From: an uncultured Clostridia bacterium
GTDB taxonomy: Bacteria; Bacillota; Clostridia; Christensenellales; Aristaeellaceae
DNA: 13,608 nucleotides
Direction: 5' to 3'
Assembly (NCBI GenBank): GCA_946615785.1
Contig: CAMOIA010000008.1
Coordinates: 1 to 13,608, forward strand
Part shown: in pieces, positions 6,964 through 13,608 of the stretch
Layout: every line of letters begins with the position of its first letter
Numbering within the stretch: the first letter of the stretch is position 1
Position numbers and translations under genes: made by a program
The notes under the pieces: generated by a model
Database searches by the model: none
Told to the model about the DNA's origin: nothing
The model's input: the letters and a program-made list of their open reading frames with translations, nothing else

Positions 6964-6964
6964 C

Positions 6965-7666
6965 GTGATTGGCATCATCGGTGCAATGGAGCGGGAAATC
7001 AACGCCCTTCGCGGGCAGATGACGGAGACCAGGGAAGACCGGATCGGCATTTCCACGATCTGGCGGGGCCGCCTGTACGGACACGAGGCGGCCCTCGCGC
7101 TGTGCGGCATCGGCAAGGTACACGCCGCCATGTGCGCGCAGGCCATGATCCTGCAGGAAAAGCCGAAGCTGATCGTCAACATCGGCGTGGCGGGGGCGCT
7201 GGAGGCGGGGCTTGACATCGGCGACGCCGTGATCGGCGTTTCCGCCGTGCAGCACGACATGGATACCTCGCCCATTGGGGATCCGGTGGGAATGATCAGC
7301 GGCATCAACCTTGTTTATCTGCCCTGCGACGAAATTGCCAGGGAACGCCTGAAAACGGCGGCGGCTCTGGCGGGCATTCGCGCCCAGGAAGGCGTGATCG
7401 CGACGGGAGACCGTTTTATTGAGCGAATAGAAGAAAAGCAGGCGCTTCGGGATCGCTTCGGCGCGCTGGCCTGCGACATGGAAGGGGCGGCGATTGCCCA
7501 GGCAGCCTATGAAATGGGGGTGCCGTACGCCAGTTACCGCTGCATCAGCGACACGCTGCGCGGAAACGGCCTTGAATACGCTGTCAACGCGGACCGGGCA
7601 GCGGCTGCCAGCCAGAGCCTGATCAGAACGTGGATGGAAAGGTACGGGGAGGAATACGATGGATAA
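6965..7666 (+). CDS. mtnN: 5'-methylthioadenosine/S-adenosylhomocysteine nucleosidase
   Basis: MTA/SAH nucleosidase (also called Pfs) hydrolyses the N-glycosidic bond of methylthioadenosine and S-adenosylhomocysteine in the cytoplasm. It removes inhibitory by-products of SAM-using reactions and feeds adenine and sulfur salvage. The 233 residues show the N-terminal IGIIGAMERE with Glu9 as the conserved acidic residue, NIGVAGAL at 72-79, TGDRFI at 147-152, DMEGAAIAQ with Glu173 binding the ribose, and CISD with Asp196 as general acid. Length and all active-site motifs are normal. I chose GTG 6965, which gives the canonical start and lies 11 bases after GGAGG. An in-frame ATG at 6947 would add six residues. 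The frame is open far upstream to 6545, but that part overlaps the dipeptidase gene and is not coding. RlmH, encoded in the same run, uses SAM, though methyltransferases make SAH everywhere. Confidence 0.95.
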   Translation: MIGIIGAMEREINALRGQMTETREDRIGISTIWRGRLYGHEAALALCGIGKVHAAMCAQAMILQEKPKLIVNIGVAGALEAGLDIGDAVIGVSAVQHDMDTSPIGDPVGMISGINLVYLPCDEIARERLKTAAALAGIRAQEGVIATGDRFIERIEEKQALRDRFGALACDMEGAAIAQAAYEMGVPYASYRCISDTLRGNGLEYAVNADRAAAASQSLIRTWMERYGEEYDG

Positions 7667-8135
7667 GTGGGATCATCGGTTTGTCAAGCTGACCAGGGAA
7701 ATAGCGTCCTGGTCCTCCTGCTTTGCGCCGGGACGGCAGATCGGCTGTGTGATTGTGAAGGACAAGCGGATCATGACCACCGGCTATAACGGCGCGCCCC
7801 AGGGCATGAAGACCTGCGTTGAAAAGGGCGAATGCCTGCGCCGCAAAAAGAACATCGCATCCGGTACGCGCGCGGAAATCTGCTATGCCGCGCACGCGGA
7901 GCAGAACGCCATCATTCAGGCGGCAAAGCTCGGCATTTCCATCGACGGCGCGACGCTTTACTGCACGCACCAGCCGTGCAGCATGTGCGCCAAGATGATT
8001 ATCAATTCCGGCATCAGACGGGTCGTGTACGAAAACGGATACCCTGATGAATTCAGCCTCGAATTTTTCCGGGAGACGGGCGTTGCCCTTGAAAAATACG
8101 GAGAGGAGACGGCACAGGCCGAAGAACAGAAATGA
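7659..8135 (+). CDS. dCMP deaminase (ComEB-like cytidine/deoxycytidylate deaminase)
   Basis: A 158-residue zinc deaminase of the deoxycytidylate deaminase family. It probably converts dCMP to dUMP and so supplies thymidylate synthase. The catalytic zinc site is HAEQNAI, with His79 as ligand and Glu81 as proton shuttle, plus PCSMC with Cys107 and Cys110. GYNGAPQGM at 42-50 is the nucleotide-binding signature of dCMP deaminases and separates it from tRNA or guanine deaminases. An insert with cysteines at about 53 and 59 may form the second, structural zinc site known in phage T4 dCMP deaminase. The start overlaps mtnN by eight bases, with GGGGAGG upstream. In B. subtilis the relative ComEB lies in the late competence operon; no competence gene is seen here. 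Confidence 0.93.
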   Translation: MDKWDHRFVKLTREIASWSSCFAPGRQIGCVIVKDKRIMTTGYNGAPQGMKTCVEKGECLRRKKNIASGTRAEICYAAHAEQNAIIQAAKLGISIDGATLYCTHQPCSMCAKMIINSGIRRVVYENGYPDEFSLEFFRETGVALEKYGEETAQAEEQK

Positions 8136-9109
8136 GAACAAAAGGAATCGCGCTGCTTTTGTGTCTGATGATCCTGAGCCTTTTGCCCATATCTTCGCTC
8201 GCGGCGGATCATGAAGCGTATACCCTGATCGAGGATTCGGCCATCACGCCCACGCCTGCCGGGTATCATCATTATATGCTTTTATGCCTTGACGGCTGGA
8301 ACACCGACTGGGAGCACAAAATGGGCTATCATACCGACGGCATGATCCTGGTCACGGTGGATTCGATCGGCCATCGCGTGATGCTGACAAGCTTCATCCG
8401 CGATATGCTGATCGTGCGCCCAGACGGCGAGTGGGGGCGCATCAACAACCTTTTCTACCTGAACGGTCAGAACGAGGGCGCGCTGAATTCGCTTCTGTAT
8501 ACCATTAACCGGCATTTTGACCTGGACATTGAAAAATACATCGTGGTCGACTTTTCGAGCGTGGAAAAAATCGTCGACGCGGTAGGCGGCGTCGACATTA
8601 CCATTACCGACCGCGAGGCGCGGTACCTGAAAAACTACAGCATTTCCGCCTCCTCGACGACGCCCGCCATTTCCGGCGGCGGCACCTATCATTTTACCGG
8701 ACACGCGGCGGTCATTTACATGCGCATCCGCAAGGTGGCCACCATCACCGGCGCCACGCAGGACGTGGGGCGCACCGAGCGCGCCCGCACGGTGCTGACG
8801 ACCATCGCGGATTCCCTGAGCGACATCACCTATGACGAGGCGCTGGATTTGCTTGACGTGGTGATGGACAGAACGCTCATGACCAACATGACCGCGGGGG
8901 ATTACATGACCGCGCTGGATATGGCTATGCAGTTCAAAGGAACCCCCATCGATTCTATCCGCATGCCCGTGGACAACAGCTATCGCCTGGAACCGGAGGC
9001 CGGCATGGCCACGCAATGGATCGATTTAAGCGTGAACCGCGAAGCCCTGCGCGATTTCCTCTACGGAAGCGAGTTTGCGGTGCTTGACGACGAGGACGCG
9101 GGGGAATGA
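8132..9109 (+). CDS. LytR-CpsA-Psr (LCP) family protein
   Basis: A 325-residue LCP-family protein. These enzymes transfer undecaprenyl-linked polymers, such as teichoic acids or capsule, onto peptidoglycan outside the membrane. Core motifs are TDGMILVTVD with Asp69, SFIRDML with Arg90 and Asp91, a VDFSSVEKIVDAVGG strand-helix, and the hallmark HFTGHAAVIYMRIRK followed by DVGRTERAR (Asp211, Arg214, Arg217). Those Arg and Asp residues bind the lipid pyrophosphate and metal in the family. The N-terminus (1-25) resembles a cleavable signal peptide ending in SSLAA, whereas most LCP proteins keep an uncleaved membrane anchor. It could thus be anchored poorly or released. The start overlaps the deaminase stop by four bases (ATGA). 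Confidence 0.92.
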   Translation: MRTKGIALLLCLMILSLLPISSLAADHEAYTLIEDSAITPTPAGYHHYMLLCLDGWNTDWEHKMGYHTDGMILVTVDSIGHRVMLTSFIRDMLIVRPDGEWGRINNLFYLNGQNEGALNSLLYTINRHFDLDIEKYIVVDFSSVEKIVDAVGGVDITITDREARYLKNYSISASSTTPAISGGGTYHFTGHAAVIYMRIRKVATITGATQDVGRTERARTVLTTIADSLSDITYDEALDLLDVVMDRTLMTNMTAGDYMTALDMAMQFKGTPIDSIRMPVDNSYRLEPEAGMATQWIDLSVNREALRDFLYGSEFAVLDDEDAGE

Positions 9110-9582
9110 ACATCCTGGTCCTGTGTGTCGGGAAACTGAAGGAAGCGTATTTCCGCGACGCCGCTGCGGAGTATGTGAAACGCCTTTCCCGGTATCACAA
9201 GCTTTCCGTGCTGGAGGTGCCGGATTTGCCGGAACCCAAGGGCGCGGGCGCGGCGGAAGAGGACAGGGTGATAATGCGCGAGGGCGAAAGCCTGCTTCGC
9301 GCCATCCGACCGGACGACTATGTGATTGCGCTTTGCGTGGACGCGCCGCAGCTTCAGAGCGAAGAACTTGCAAAGCGCCTCCTGACGCTTGAGGAAAAGG
9401 CAAAGCGGGCCGTGTTTGTCATCGGCGGTTCTCTGGGCCTGAGTCCGGAGGTGCTCCGCCGTGCGGACGCGCGCATGTCGATGAGCAAAATGACCTTCCC
9501 CCACCAGCTGGCGCGCGTGATGCTGCTGGAGCAGATCTATCGCGGCGCGAAAATCAACAGCGGTGAGCGGTACCATAAATAA
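9106..9582 (+). CDS. rlmH: 23S rRNA (pseudouridine1915-N3)-methyltransferase RlmH
   Basis: RlmH is the SPOUT methyltransferase that uses SAM to methylate N3 of pseudouridine 1915 in helix 69 of 23S rRNA, acting on assembled 70S ribosomes. The 158 residues match family length. Visible motifs are MNILVLCVGKLKE at the start, the trefoil-knot SAM loop FVIGGSLGLS at 104-113, FPHQLARVMLLEQIYR at 131-146, and the C-terminal INSGERYHK, whose terminal Tyr-His-Lys contacts rRNA. All are intact. It overlaps the LCP stop by four bases (ATGA) and is followed three bases later by recF. In several Bacillota, for example B. subtilis and S. aureus (orfX), rlmH lies near the replication origin. Confidence 0.97.
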   Translation: MNILVLCVGKLKEAYFRDAAAEYVKRLSRYHKLSVLEVPDLPEPKGAGAAEEDRVIMREGESLLRAIRPDDYVIALCVDAPQLQSEELAKRLLTLEEKAKRAVFVIGGSLGLSPEVLRRADARMSMSKMTFPHQLARVMLLEQIYRGAKINSGERYHK

Positions 9583-9585
9583 AGC

Positions 9586-10668
9586 ATGAACATCCAATCC
9601 TTACGGCTGCACTCCTTTCGGTGCTATGACCAGGTGATCCTCCGCCCGCCCGAGGGCGTGACGGTGCTGGTGGGCGAGAACGGCGCGGGCAAGACGAATC
9701 TGCTCGAGGCCGTTCATTTGTGCTGCGTCGGCAGGAGCCACCGAACCGGCAACGACAAGGAAATGATCAAAACGGGGCAGGACAGCGCCGCGGTGCAGCT
9801 GACGGTTTCCCGCGCGGACGGAACGCACGACGTGGGCGTGCGCCTGTACGCGATGGAACGGCGGAAAAAGCTGATCTACATTAACGGCAAGACGGCGCCG
9901 CGCATCGGCGAGCTCTTCGGGCACGCCACGGCGGTCATGTTTTCGCCCGAGGATCTGAAAACCGTCAAGGACGGCCCTGAATACCGCCGTCATCTGATGG
10001 ATATGCTGCTCAGCCAGCGTCAGCGCAGTTATTTTTACGCGCTGCAGAGCTATATGACGGCGCTCAAGCACCGGAATGCCATCTTAAAGAGCGACGATCT
10101 TCGGCAGCTGCCGGTCTGGAGCGAGGAGCTTGCCAAGGCCGCCGTGCCCATCGTGCGGCTCAGAAGAACGCTCGCCGGGGAACTGGACGTGCTGTCGCGG
10201 GAGCATTACCGCTATATCGGCGGCAGGGAAACGGAAACCCTGTCCGTGGCCTATACGGGGCAGCTTGAAAACAGCGCCGATCCGTATACCGATATGCTTC
10301 GCGGCCTGAAGGCTGCGGAAGCGGACGAGCTCCGCCGCCAGACCACGCTTTTCGGGCCGCACAGGGACGATTTGCGTCTGACGCTCGCCGGACAGGAAAT
10401 GCGGTCCTTCGCTTCGCAGGGGCAGGTGCGTACGGCGGCGCTGAGCCTGAAGCTTTCAAGCCTGGATATTCTGGAAAAGGATCAGGGGGAACCGCCGATC
10501 CTGCTTCTGGACGACGTTTTAAGCGAATTGGATCCGGAGCGCAGGCGGCGCCTGCTCGGCCGCATCAGCCGGGTGCAGACGCTGCTGACCTGCACGGATC
10601 TGAGCGATCTGACCGGCGCGAAGCCCGCCTGCATCCTGCGGGTGGAGAAGGGAAGCATCACGGAATAA
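9586..10668 (+). CDS. recF: DNA replication and repair protein RecF
   Basis: RecF is an SMC-like ATPase that, with RecO and RecR, loads RecA at single-strand gaps. The 360 residues are normal for the family. Walker A is GENGAGKT at 30-37, followed by NLLEAVH. MFSPEDL at 118-124 and GPHRDD at 257-262 are typical RecF blocks. The ABC signature region is SFASQGQ at 274-280, Walker B is ILLLDD at 305-310, and the D-loop SELD is at 313-316. No frame defect is seen. Most Bacillota keep recF between dnaN (or the S4-domain gene) and gyrB; here it lies three bases after rlmH, and none of dnaA, dnaN or gyrB is in the window. GC content and start codon match the neighbours, so there is no sign of recent transfer. 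Confidence 0.97.
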   Translation: MNIQSLRLHSFRCYDQVILRPPEGVTVLVGENGAGKTNLLEAVHLCCVGRSHRTGNDKEMIKTGQDSAAVQLTVSRADGTHDVGVRLYAMERRKKLIYINGKTAPRIGELFGHATAVMFSPEDLKTVKDGPEYRRHLMDMLLSQRQRSYFYALQSYMTALKHRNAILKSDDLRQLPVWSEELAKAAVPIVRLRRTLAGELDVLSREHYRYIGGRETETLSVAYTGQLENSADPYTDMLRGLKAAEADELRRQTTLFGPHRDDLRLTLAGQEMRSFASQGQVRTAALSLKLSSLDILEKDQGEPPILLLDDVLSELDPERRRRLLGRISRVQTLLTCTDLSDLTGAKPACILRVEKGSITE

Positions 10669-10691
10669 TCCAATCGGGGGAGGGCGATGCC

Positions 10692-12410
10692 ATGCGGATT
10701 CCAGACCGTTTTCCGATCGTCGTCGGCGCGTCTGCCGAGGCGCCTGTGCAGTATGCCGCGCGCGAAGCGAAGCGGGTGCTGGACCTTTTAACGCGGGGGG
10801 ATCACGCAATCTGCGGGGCCTGCTCCGCGTTCTGCCTTTCGTTTGCGCATAAGGAGGGCCTTGAGGACGGCTTTGAGATCCGCATTCTGCCCGCCGGCAT
10901 CCGAATTGCGTATTCGCTGCCCGCCGGTGCGGTTTACGGCGTGTACGCGCTGCTTGAAAAGCTGGGATGCCGTTTTTTTGCGCAGGACTGCGAGCGCATT
11001 CCGCAAACGCCTTCGCCGCTGCCGGATGGCGCGTGGGAGGAGCGACCGTCCTTTCGCGTACGGGAACTGTTTTACCGGGAAGCGATGGACGGCGTGTTTG
11101 CCGTCAGGCTCAGGCTCAATTCCGCAAGGTCCACCATCACGCCGGAAATGGGCGGGAAGGCGCGGTTTTATAATTTCAGCCACACCTTTAACAGGCTCGT
11201 ACCGCCAGACGTTTATTATGACGCGCATCCGGAATACTTTTCCATGGTCGCAGGGCAGCGTCTGCGGGAGAGGAGCCAGCTTTGCCTGACGAATCCGGAA
11301 GTGAAGCGGATCTGCATCGAAGGCGTGAAAAAATGGAAACGCGAAAACCCGTCGTACCGCGTGTTTTCCGTTTCCATGAATGACTGGTACAATCCCTGCG
11401 AATGTCCGTCCTGCCGTGCCGTTGACCGGGAGGAGGGCAGCGCGAGCGGCACCATGATCCGCTTTGTGAATGATGTCGCCGAGGCGGTGGAGCAGGTATA
11501 TCCTGACATCATGATCCACACCTTCGCCTACCTGTACTGCCGCAAACCGCCAAGGTATACGCGCCCGCGGCACAACGTGATCGTGCGGCTGTGTCCCATT
11601 GAAAGCTGCCGGAGCCATGCGCTTGACGCCTGTGCGTTTGAAACCGGCAGAATCAACGTGCAGACCCCGACCACACTGACGTTTTCCGCATCCGCGGGCG
11701 AAAACAGATGCGAAAGCGATTTCCTGCGCGATCTGCGCGGCTGGAGCGCGATCACCGAAAACCTGTTCATCTGGGATTACACGGTGAACTACGCCAATTA
11801 TCTGCAGCCGCTCCCCAATCTGGGATCGCTCCAGGCAAACCTGCGTCTGTTCAAATCCCTAGGTGTAAAGGGCGTGTTCGAACAGGGCAATTTTTCCCTG
11901 GGCAGGTCCGGCGCGCTTGGCCCTTTGAAGATTTATCTGCTCGCAAAGCTCATGTGGAACGTGGATGCGGACGCGGACGCGCTGACGGACGATTTCTGTC
12001 ACGGATACTTTGGAAACGGCGGGGACGCCATGCTCGCGTACGCAAAGCTGTTTTACTCCGCGGATGCACACGCCAGCATTTACGACGCGCCGAATGCCGC
12101 GTACCTGACAGAGGATTTGCTGTCCGAAGCGGAAAGACTGCTGGAAACGGCGCTTTCGAAGACCGATGGGGTGGAGCACGAGCGTGTCGAACGCGAGGCC
12201 CTTTCCATCGCCTATGTTCGCCTTGCGCGCGAAGATATTTCAGAGCCCGGGCATATGGATCGGGTGGACGCGTTCGGCCGGAAAGCGGCGGCGCTTGGCA
12301 TTACGGAGCTGTTTGAAAGAAAATCCCTCGAAAGCAGCCTGAAGGTACTCAAAACCTCAAGGTACGCGCTGGACAGACAGGCGGCGGAGTCGATTTCCTA
12401 TCCGATTTAA
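10692..12410 (+). CDS. DUF4838 glycosidase-like protein
   Basis: A 572-residue protein of the DUF4838 family, predicted glycoside hydrolases related in layout to GH20 and GH67 enzymes. Residues 1 to about 105 form the small N-terminal alpha/beta domain, ending in VYGVYALLEKLGCRFF and DCERIP. The central part (about 120-430) should be a TIM barrel. It contains NFSHTFNRL and AHPEYFSM, then SMNDWYNPCECPSC at 228-241, a family hallmark with clustered cysteines. DREEGSASGTMIRFVN follows. FIWDYTVNY and the GVFEQGNF segment are likely catalytic-face strands. Residues about 470-572 are a helical C-terminal domain. No signal peptide is seen, so it is probably cytoplasmic. GGGGGAGG lies about nine bases before ATG 10692, 23 bases after recF. 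The last gene of the run; substrate unknown. Confidence 0.88.
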   Translation: MRIPDRFPIVVGASAEAPVQYAAREAKRVLDLLTRGDHAICGACSAFCLSFAHKEGLEDGFEIRILPAGIRIAYSLPAGAVYGVYALLEKLGCRFFAQDCERIPQTPSPLPDGAWEERPSFRVRELFYREAMDGVFAVRLRLNSARSTITPEMGGKARFYNFSHTFNRLVPPDVYYDAHPEYFSMVAGQRLRERSQLCLTNPEVKRICIEGVKKWKRENPSYRVFSVSMNDWYNPCECPSCRAVDREEGSASGTMIRFVNDVAEAVEQVYPDIMIHTFAYLYCRKPPRYTRPRHNVIVRLCPIESCRSHALDACAFETGRINVQTPTTLTFSASAGENRCESDFLRDLRGWSAITENLFIWDYTVNYANYLQPLPNLGSLQANLRLFKSLGVKGVFEQGNFSLGRSGALGPLKIYLLAKLMWNVDADADALTDDFCHGYFGNGGDAMLAYAKLFYSADAHASIYDAPNAAYLTEDLLSEAERLLETALSKTDGVEHERVEREALSIAYVRLAREDISEPGHMDRVDAFGRKAAALGITELFERKSLESSLKVLKTSRYALDRQAAESISYPI

Positions 12411-12507
12411 GGCGGGCGCCGAAAGACAGGTCTCCAGGCGCCTGGACGGGTGCGGCGAAAGCCCATAACGTGCGCCTTTGCCGATGTTTGTTGTATTCGC
12501 ATGATAA

Positions 12508-12539
12508 AAGAGGGCCGCGGCAACTGCCGCGGCCCTCTT
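12508..12539 (-). terminator. Terminator of the SH3-repeat gene, possibly bidirectional
   Basis: A perfect 14-bp stem (from AAGAGGGCCGCGGC at 12508-12521 to its complement at 12526-12539) with a four-base loop. Read on the minus strand the stem is followed by TTTTATC, fitting termination of the SH3 gene that stops at 12554. On the plus strand it runs only into TTG, but the very stable hairpin may also stop transcription from the DUF4838 side. The rest of the 143-base gap (12411-12553) shows nothing else. Confidence 0.88.
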
Positions 12540-12553
12540 GAAGTTCGTGAAGA

Positions 12554-13608
12554 TTACCAGGTGTAACCCATGGCGGTGGAGATGGCGCTCTGATGGTCGG
12601 CGTCCACAACACTGGTGCCGTGGGTCTTGCTGCCTGTAAAGTGTACGCAGAACTGTCCGTCAAAGTTGTTGTTGGTGATCACCTGATCGCCGTGCGGTTC
12701 GCAGTAAAGGGAACCGGCATACACATGTCCGTTGTACTTGACCAGAACGGGCCTGCGCACATAGCTCCAGCTTCCGCCGTAGACGCTAAGGAGCGCCGAG
12801 GTATCGGAGGCCGTGAGCGGTTCGGCGTCGAGGTGATTTCCGGCGGACTGGATGTAGCAGTTGATAATCCTGCCGGTGTAGCAGTCCTTCATCTGGAAGG
12901 TATCGCCGCGCTGGAAGATATTCTTGCCGCCGTTAAACCAGTCGAGCCTTTCGGTCGTGGAAGTGCCGGAATACGGATTATTCGGATTGGTGAAGGTGAC
13001 ATAGCTGCGCATCACATAGCCGCTCACGCCGTTGTAGGTCACCTTGTAGAAATCGCCGCTTTCACCGGTCACGGTGACGACCGTGTTCTTGTTCAGCTGG
13101 CGGTAAATACCGGAGCTGGTGGAGGGCGCCGTGCGGAAATTGGTTTCGTTCATGGTGATGTAGCCGGTTTTGCTGGTCGTCCAGTTGCTGCCGGGCGTCG
13201 TATCCGCAGGCTTTGTGGAGGAGATCATGGTCTTCATCACATAGCCACTGCGTCCATTGTAGGTCACCTTGTAGAAATTGCCGTTTTCGCCGGTCACGGT
13301 GACAGCCGTTCCCTTGCTCAGCATTCCGTAGGAACCGGAGCTGGTGGAAGGCGCGGTGCGGAAGTACACGTCATTCATGATGACGTAACCGGTCTGCGGA
13401 GTGGACCAGTTGGTGTCGCCGCCGGGCGCTGCGGTGGAGGAGGGCGCTGTGAAGGTGATGTAAGTCTTCATCACGTAGCCGCTGCGTCCGCCGTAGGTCA
13501 CTTTGTAGAAATTGCCGTTTTCACCGGTCACGGTGACGGCAGTGTTCTTGGCCAGGAAGCCGTAGGAGCCGGCGGTGGTGGAGGCGGCGGTGCGGAAGTA
13601 GACGTCAT
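12554..13608 (-). CDS. Multi-SH3 cell-wall protein with conserved His/Cys-rich C-terminal domain (5' end cut)
   Basis: The visible 350 residues are open to the right window edge, so the N-terminus, and any signal peptide, lies outside. An apparent start at 13531 is an internal GTG and not the real one. Three bacterial SH3 repeats (SH3_3 type) are seen, each carrying FRTAPSTSSG-like, TVTGENGNFYKVTY-like and GYVMKT-like segments, joined by Ser/Thr/Pro/Gly linkers. Such domains bind peptidoglycan. The C-terminal part (12557-12955) is a separate domain with ordered motifs: GKNIFQRGD, NHLDAEPLT, YGGSWSYVRRPV, CEPHGD, FDGQFCVHFTG, SKTHG and DADHQ. I recall similar segments from other Bacillota wall proteins but know no assigned function. 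Its conserved His, Asp and Cys suggest an enzyme or metal site. The gene is convergent with the DUF4838 gene. Confidence 0.85.
   Translation of the reverse strand, partial: DVYFRTAASTTAGSYGFLAKNTAVTVTGENGNFYKVTYGGRSGYVMKTYITFTAPSSTAAPGGDTNWSTPQTGYVIMNDVYFRTAPSTSSGSYGMLSKGTAVTVTGENGNFYKVTYNGRSGYVMKTMISSTKPADTTPGSNWTTSKTGYITMNETNFRTAPSTSSGIYRQLNKNTVVTVTGESGDFYKVTYNGVSGYVMRSYVTFTNPNNPYSGTSTTERLDWFNGGKNIFQRGDTFQMKDCYTGRIINCYIQSAGNHLDAEPLTASDTSALLSVYGGSWSYVRRPVLVKYNGHVYAGSLYCEPHGDQVITNNNFDGQFCVHFTGSKTHGTSVVDADHQSAISTAMGYTW
12989..13608 (-). repeat. Tandem SH3-coding repeats (three units, the first one partial)
   Basis: Units lie at about 13448-13608 (partial), 13214-13390 and 12989-13165. Equivalent anchors (plus-strand AGGTCAC at 13036, 13261 and 13495) are 225 and 234 bases apart, or 75 and 78 codons. 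The DNA is close to identical over parts of each unit, such as the stretch around the GGTCACGGTGAC segment, while the linkers differ. This pattern suggests duplication within the gene. More units may lie beyond the edge. Confidence 0.85.

Noticed and set aside
6545..6964. 140-codon N-terminal extension of the nucleosidase frame
   Set aside because: It lies inside the dipeptidase gene in another frame. The nucleosidase family begins at the IGIIGAMERE segment, with a ribosome binding site just ahead.
7659..8135. Deaminase as part of an anti-phage defence system
   Set aside because: It has the normal dCMP deaminase signatures and length and sits among housekeeping genes; no nuclease, effector or sensor partner is present.
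8282..9016. Open frame of 244 codons on the minus strand
   Set aside because: His/Val/Gly-rich antisense translation of the LCP gene, with no family features.

Overview
The window looks like chromosomal DNA from a GC-rich, low-motility-of-content Bacillota genome, most probably a Clostridia-type anaerobe (gut relatives are plausible). This rests on a Bacillus-type PurR with PurBox operators, strong AAGGAGG ribosome binding sites, canonical sigma-A promoters, a LytR-CpsA-Psr protein, a VanZ-like protein, bacterial SH3 repeats and Bacillota-type intrinsic terminators. Genus and species cannot be read from it. No tRNA, rRNA, CRISPR array, transposase or phage gene is visible, and no gene-free stretch exceeds 300 bases.

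Left part (1-2795, minus strand): three overlapping genes form an operon transcribed leftwards from about 2824. In order of transcription they are a DUF2974 alpha/beta-hydrolase, a DUF218/YdcF-family protein and a two-domain SGNH esterase resembling carbohydrate esterase family 2, which is cut by the window edge. The divergent gene to its right is purR (3026-3838). The purR promoter carries two inverted PurBox-like sites, so PurR probably controls its own gene.

Centre (3925-12410, plus strand): a strong promoter (3925-3953) drives a small secreted protein of unknown function, followed at once by an intrinsic terminator. Behind the terminator is a tightly packed run of nine co-directional genes: a secreted NlpC/P60-like enzyme, a VanZ-like membrane protein, an M19 dipeptidase, MTA/SAH nucleosidase, dCMP deaminase, an LCP-family protein, RlmH, RecF and a DUF4838 glycosidase-like protein. 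Most junctions overlap by 4-8 bases or are separated by 1-3 bases; the largest gaps are 23-26 bases. The run mixes envelope work (NlpC/P60, VanZ, LCP, perhaps the dipeptidase) with nucleotide and cofactor salvage, ribosome maturation and DNA repair. RecF is outside the usual dnaA-dnaN-recF-gyrB neighbourhood.

Right part (12508-13608): a long hairpin terminator separates the run from a convergent minus-strand gene for a cell-wall protein with at least three tandem SH3 repeats and a His/Cys-rich C-terminal domain. Its N-terminus lies beyond the window. I found no convincing novel multi-gene defence or mobile system. The points most worth a second look are the PurBox pair, the displaced recF, and the uncharacterised C-terminal domain of the SH3 protein.
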